Origin: JALYUA01 sp038229875
Lineage (GTDB): Bacteria; Acidobacteriota; Thermoanaerobaculia; UBA5066; Gp7-AA6
DNA length: 15,999 bases
Reading direction: 5' to 3'
Assembly (NCBI GenBank): GCA_038229875.1
Contig: JBBROA010000094.1
Location: 1 to 15,999 of the forward strand
Shown here piece by piece: positions 12,476 to 15,999 of this stretch; the first letter of the stretch is position 1, and the number at the start of each line of letters is the position of its first letter. The translations under genes were made by a program, and so were the position numbers. The notes under the pieces were generated by a model. The model saw nothing but the letters and a program-made list of their open reading frames with translations, ran no database searches and was not told the DNA's origin.

Positions 12476-14488
12476 ATGTTGCGGCGATACGCGATCCTGG
12501 CCGCCAGGCTCTTCGGAGCCCTGGGCCTCCTCGCCGGATGCGGCGGCGGCCGCCGCGAGGCCCCTTCGGGGGCGGCCCCGGCGGCCGCCGTGGCGCCGGG
12601 CGTCGAGTCGGTGGACGTGACCCGGACCCCTCGTGCTCCGGGCGGCCGCGCTCCCGTCCTGTGGATCGGAATGGACGGGCTCGACTGGGAGCTCCTCGAC
12701 CGCTTCGCGGAAGACGGCACGATGCCGAACTGGAAGCGCCTCGCTGTCGAAGGCGCGACGGCGCGATTAAAGAGCTTCGTTCCGATTCTCTCTCCGATCG
12801 TGTGGACCACGGCGGCGACGGGAGTCTCGCCGGAGGTGCATCGGGTGCTCGACTTCCAGGAGACGGACCCGAAAACCGGGGCGAAGGTTCCGATCTCCGG
12901 GCTTTCGCGCGCGGTCCCCGCCGTCTGGAACATCGCGTCGACCGCCGGGCGCAAGGTCGGCGTCGTCGGATGGTGGGCCACGCACCCCGCCGAAGAAGTG
13001 CACGGATTTTTCGTCTCGGACCACGCGACCCCTATCCTGTTCGACCGCCTCCCGCTCGCCGGCGCCGCGTACCCGGCGTCGCTCGAGCCGGGGCTCGCGC
13101 AAATCCAGAGACGCGACGGCGCGATGCCGGACGCCGAGGTGGCGGGCTTCTTCGACGGCGCGGCGTCCGACGTCGCCGCCGCGCACGCGAGAGGCGGCGG
13201 CCTGGCGGACCCGATCGTGGCGCTCGAGCGCATCGTGTCGTCCACTCGGGTTTCGCATCGGATCGCCCGGGACCTCTACGATCGCGATCGGCCCGATCTC
13301 CTCGCGCTCTACTTCGAAGGCACCGACGAGATCGGCCATGTCTTCGCGGCCGACACGCCGCCGAAGCTCGCGTGCACGTCCGATGCGGACTTCGCGCGCT
13401 ATCAGAACGTCGTCCGGCGCTACTACGCGCTGATCGATCGGCTTCTCGGCCAGTGGATGCGGCGGGCCCGGGAAGACGGCGCCACGCTGCTCGTTCATTC
13501 GGATCACGGCTTCAAGTGGGGCGATGACCGCCCCTGCGGTCTCGACTCGGGCAACTGGGCGACCGCTGCGTTCTGGCACCGCCTCGACGGAGTCGCCGCG
13601 GCCTGGGGCGCGGCGGTGGTCCCTTCCCGCGAGCGAGGAAGCTCGAGTGTCTTCGACGTCGCGCCGACGATTCTCGCGCTGCTCGACGTTCCCGCGGACC
13701 GGCGCATGGCCGGCCGGCCGATGCGATTCGCGTTTCCGAATCTGTCGCCGCCTCCCGCGGGGAACGCCTTCGAAGCCACACCCGTGCGCCGCGTCTCCGC
13801 CCAGGCGATGACGGCGGCGGAGGCAAACGAGTACGCGAAGAAGCTCATGGCGCTCGGTTACCTCTCCGGCGGAGAGACGCGCCCTCTCGCGGCCCCCGGG
13901 GGAGACCGCCCCGGAATGACCGAGGGCGCCTGGAACAATCTCGGGCTTTATCTGCGAGACACCGCCGGGAATTCCGGAGCCGCACGAAGCGCCTTCGAGA
14001 AGTCCCTGGTGCTCCGGCCGGACTACTACTCGCCGATGTACAACCTCGCGGTGCTCGCGCGCAGCGAAGGGAAAATCCGTCCGGCCGAAGACTGGCTGTT
14101 CCGATCTCTCTCGGCTCTCGGGGAGCCGCCCGACAAGGCGGTTCTCGGCTGGTCGCACGAGTACCAGCAGGCAGGGAAAACCGGGCCGGCGCGATCGCTT
14201 CTCGAGCGAGCGGTCTCGGTGTACCCCGGAAACGAGGCGATCGTCCGCGACCTCGCCGGTCTGCGCGCCCGCTCGTCGGAATGTCCGTCGGCGCTCTCGT
14301 TGCTGGCGCCGTTCGCCGGCGCTTCCCGCGACTATCGCACCTTCAACACGCTCGCCTTGATCCAGACGTGCCTCGGAAACCGTCCGGAGGTCGTCGCTCT
14401 GCTCGAGCGTTCGCTTGACGTGAAACCGGATCAGCCGGAAATTGCCCGGTCGCTCTCGATCGCCCGGGGAGCGCAATCCGGAAAATGA
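12476..14488 (+). CDS. Lipoprotein alkaline-phosphatase/phosphodiesterase family protein with C-terminal TPR-like repeats
   Basis: A 670-residue protein with a lipobox L19-A-G-C22, so it is probably a lipoprotein exposed to the periplasm. Residues about 60-420 are an alkaline-phosphatase-superfamily domain of the type I phosphodiesterase/nucleotide pyrophosphatase kind. It shows GMDGLD (metal ligand D67), the nucleophile region VWTTAATG (T111 or T112), FEGTDEIGH (D284, H288) and HSDHGFKW (D343, H344), so two metal sites look complete. A linker with LMALGYLSGGE (about 457-467) leads to TPR-like helical repeats from about 485 to 660, such as GAWNNLGLYLRDTAG and GAARSAFEKSLVLRPDYYSP. Proteins of this kind may cleave phosphodiesters or move phospho-groups on lipids or glycans; the substrate is not evident. 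No good Shine-Dalgarno was seen before ATG 12476. It is divergent from the tRNA pair and convergent with the right TonB receptor. Confidence 0.9.
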   Translation: MLRRYAILAARLFGALGLLAGCGGGRREAPSGAAPAAAVAPGVESVDVTRTPRAPGGRAPVLWIGMDGLDWELLDRFAEDGTMPNWKRLAVEGATARLKSFVPILSPIVWTTAATGVSPEVHRVLDFQETDPKTGAKVPISGLSRAVPAVWNIASTAGRKVGVVGWWATHPAEEVHGFFVSDHATPILFDRLPLAGAAYPASLEPGLAQIQRRDGAMPDAEVAGFFDGAASDVAAAHARGGGLADPIVALERIVSSTRVSHRIARDLYDRDRPDLLALYFEGTDEIGHVFAADTPPKLACTSDADFARYQNVVRRYYALIDRLLGQWMRRAREDGATLLVHSDHGFKWGDDRPCGLDSGNWATAAFWHRLDGVAAAWGAAVVPSRERGSSSVFDVAPTILALLDVPADRRMAGRPMRFAFPNLSPPPAGNAFEATPVRRVSAQAMTAAEANEYAKKLMALGYLSGGETRPLAAPGGDRPGMTEGAWNNLGLYLRDTAGNSGAARSAFEKSLVLRPDYYSPMYNLAVLARSEGKIRPAEDWLFRSLSALGEPPDKAVLGWSHEYQQAGKTGPARSLLERAVSVYPGNEAIVRDLAGLRARSSECPSALSLLAPFAGASRDYRTFNTLALIQTCLGNRPEVVALLERSLDVKPDQPEIARSLSIARGAQSGK

Positions 14489-14515
14489 AAAAGCCGGGGG
14501 CGCCATGCCCCCGGC
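14488..14515 (-). terminator. Intrinsic terminator of the right TonB receptor gene
   Basis: GCCGGGGGC (14493-14501) and GCCCCCGGC (14507-14515) form a perfect 9-bp stem with a 5-base loop. On the minus strand it is followed by TTTTT (14488-14492). It lies 20 bases after the receptor stop codon, and its T-run overlaps the last base of the plus-strand phosphatase stop codon. Confidence 0.9.
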
Positions 14516-14535
14516 CGTCGTGATCGTCGGTCGAC

Positions 14536-15999
14536 TTAGAAGCTGAACGTTCCCGTCGCCAGAAAACGCCTGGCCGGCGCGTACGTCAGCGCGTGACCGA
14601 AATTGGGGTTGAGTGTCGTGTTCGAATCGCTGGAATAGAGAGTCTTGTCGACGCTCAGGGCCGGCTGCGAGTTGAACACATTCAAGAGACGTCCCTCGAT
14701 TCGAAAGTTGGCGAACGTTCCGAGCGGAATGTTCTGGGCAACGAGAAGGTCGAAGTTGGTCCACGAGGAAAGGCGGCGGCTGCCCGCCGGCTCGATGTAC
14801 TGATACGGAACGCCGTAGACCGGATCGTACTGCTGCGCCTGCCAGGGGCGGCCGCTCTGGAAACGGAGGTATCCGCCGATGACGGTGTTTGTGGGCAGGT
14901 TGTAAGAACCGAAGAGCTTCGCCACGTGGGTCCGATCTCCCTCGAGAACGCCCTGGCGGAACTGGTCCTCGACGTTGATCCCCGGGCCGTCCTGAATGTA
15001 GGACGAGGAGTAAAAAAGCTGGGTCGCGTAGTCGAGATCCCAGTTGCCATCGAGGCGGGAGAGCGTGTACGAAAGGTCTGCCGTCCAACGATCGTTCGCT
15101 CCCGTCTTGCGGAGCTGGACGGTCGCGCCGCGATAGCGTCTCTTGGCGGCGATGTTGCCGTATCGGAAGTTGTCGGGGTTAAGGTCCGTAAAGTTATTGC
15201 CGGTCGCGGCGAAGTCCTCGATCACGTCCCGGGTTCTACGGTAGATGCCGTAGGCCTCGAACGAATAGCCCTGTCCGAGCGGCCGAGCGTAGCCCGCGAG
15301 GTATTCATCCGTGAACGTGGGATCGATATTGGGAAGTACCCGTTTGCCATTGTTTTGATTGGTCCGCGTCACCTGAGTGATCAGGGCGCCCGTCGTCCGA
15401 TTGAAATAGGCGTCCGTCCGGAAGAGACGGATCGGAGACGCGGAACGGGCGATCGACTGGTTGTCCAGATTGTCGTAGCGCGCGAAATTCGCGTAGACCT
15501 TGTCGTGGGCGTTGTGGTCGATCTCATAGGACACCCCGACGCGCGGCTGGAACTGCTTGGACCAGGGAATTGTCAGCGTGTCGCGGTAAGTGCACGCCGC
15601 CGCCGCGGTGCCGGGTACGCATGCCGACACCAGCGAGTTCGGCACTCGGAAGTCGCCGCTCTCGAATATGAACGTCCCGCCGGACGGGATGTACTGATCG
15701 CGGTTGACGAGCACGCCGAGATTGACCGTGAGGTAGCTCCACGTCATCTGATCCTGCGCGAACAACCCCCAGGTGCGGGCCTTGGACACCTGCGCCGGCT
15801 GATCGGGGCTGTAGCGGGCGCGGTAGCACGGCCTCGCCGAAGCGGGCCCGCAGTTGCCGCTGCTGGAAACCGAGATCGATCCCCACCCGTTCGCGATCCG
15901 GGCCAGCTCTTCGCGGTTCGCGCTGTAGGAGCCGCCGATTCGAATGTCATGGCTTCCGCCCAGGATGTTCGCCAGGTAACTCGTGGTCAGCTTGTACTC
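14536..15999 (-). CDS. Oar-like TonB-dependent outer-membrane receptor, C-terminal barrel (runs off right edge)
   Basis: The last 487 residues are visible. The frame is open from 15999, beginning EYKLTTSYLANILGGSHD. The sequence consists of alternating beta strands and polar loops typical of a TonB receptor barrel, for example YANFARYDNLDNQSIARS, TFTDEYLAGYARPL, GYSFEAYGIYRRTRDVIEDF and LRFQSGRPWQAQQY. It ends LATGTFSF, where the terminal phenylalanine is the usual sorting signal for outer-membrane barrel assembly. LLNVFNSQPALSVD and the Oar-like loop order suggest the same family as the gene at the left edge. An internal GTG at 15787-15789 is not the real start, because coding sequence continues upstream of it. 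Substrate unknown. A terminator follows 20 bases after the stop. Confidence 0.92.
   Translation of the reverse strand, partial: EYKLTTSYLANILGGSHDIRIGGSYSANREELARIANGWGSISVSSSGNCGPASARPCYRARYSPDQPAQVSKARTWGLFAQDQMTWSYLTVNLGVLVNRDQYIPSGGTFIFESGDFRVPNSLVSACVPGTAAAACTYRDTLTIPWSKQFQPRVGVSYEIDHNAHDKVYANFARYDNLDNQSIARSASPIRLFRTDAYFNRTTGALITQVTRTNQNNGKRVLPNIDPTFTDEYLAGYARPLGQGYSFEAYGIYRRTRDVIEDFAATGNNFTDLNPDNFRYGNIAAKRRYRGATVQLRKTGANDRWTADLSYTLSRLDGNWDLDYATQLFYSSSYIQDGPGINVEDQFRQGVLEGDRTHVAKLFGSYNLPTNTVIGGYLRFQSGRPWQAQQYDPVYGVPYQYIEPAGSRRLSSWTNFDLLVAQNIPLGTFANFRIEGRLLNVFNSQPALSVDKTLYSSDSNTTLNPNFGHALTYAPARRFLATGTFSF

Noticed and set aside
12767..15088. A 773-codon minus-strand open frame
   Set aside because: It is antisense to the phosphatase/TPR gene and crosses into the TonB receptor gene. 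It is rich in Arg, Pro and Gly without any domain, and exists because the GC-rich opposite strand rarely makes stops.

Overview
This is a high-GC bacterial chromosome segment. Gene content suggests an Acidobacteriota-like organism (Thermoanaerobaculia or Vicinamibacteria style). The grounds are two Oar-type TonB-dependent receptors, a double beta-propeller LytS-type sensor kinase with a LytTR regulator, and a lipoprotein phosphatase/phosphodiesterase fused to TPR-like repeats through an 'LGYL' linker. The taxonomic call is inference from these families, not from a marker gene. There is no sign of a prophage, intact insertion sequence, CRISPR array or replication origin.

Layout, left to right. 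1-889 (-): N-terminal 296 residues of an Oar-like TonB receptor that runs off the left edge. 1039-2742 (+): divergent secreted serine hydrolase of the beta-lactamase/class C family. A strong intrinsic terminator lies at 2937-2965. 3025-4599 (+): GAF-AAA+-Fis bacterial enhancer-binding protein with an altered sigma54-contact loop. 4807-5589 (+): REC-LytTR response regulator. It is convergent with 5887-8886 (-), a 999-residue sensor kinase with 14 propeller repeats, Y_Y_Y domain and LytS-type kinase core. These two are probably a cognate pair, and four inverted repeats fill the 297 bp between them. 8938-9345 (-): low-affinity iron permease family membrane protein. 9461-9901 and 9907-11343 (+): a small membrane-anchored protein followed after 5 bp by a multi-spanning GT-C-like membrane protein.

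The stretch 11285-12098 looks like a decay zone. It holds a TetR regulator whose ligand-binding half is missing and is replaced by an out-of-frame hydrophobic tail, and a small exported protein whose signal peptide and body lie in different frames. Next come two minus-strand tRNA genes, tRNA-Arg(CCG) and tRNA-His(GTG). 12476-14488 (+) is the alkaline phosphatase/phosphodiesterase-TPR lipoprotein. 14536-15999 (-) is the C-terminal barrel of a second Oar-like TonB receptor that enters from the right edge, with its own terminator at 14488-14515.

Functionally the window is dominated by the cell envelope (outer-membrane receptors, secreted hydrolase, lipoprotein phosphatase, inner-membrane glycosylation-like pair) and by signal transduction (enhancer-binding protein, LytS/LytTR pair, TetR remnant). 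I see no obvious new multi-gene defence or mobile system. The best leads are the GVATGV loop in the enhancer-binding protein, the TetR remnant with its near-palindromic operator, and the inverted-repeat cluster at 5631-5861.
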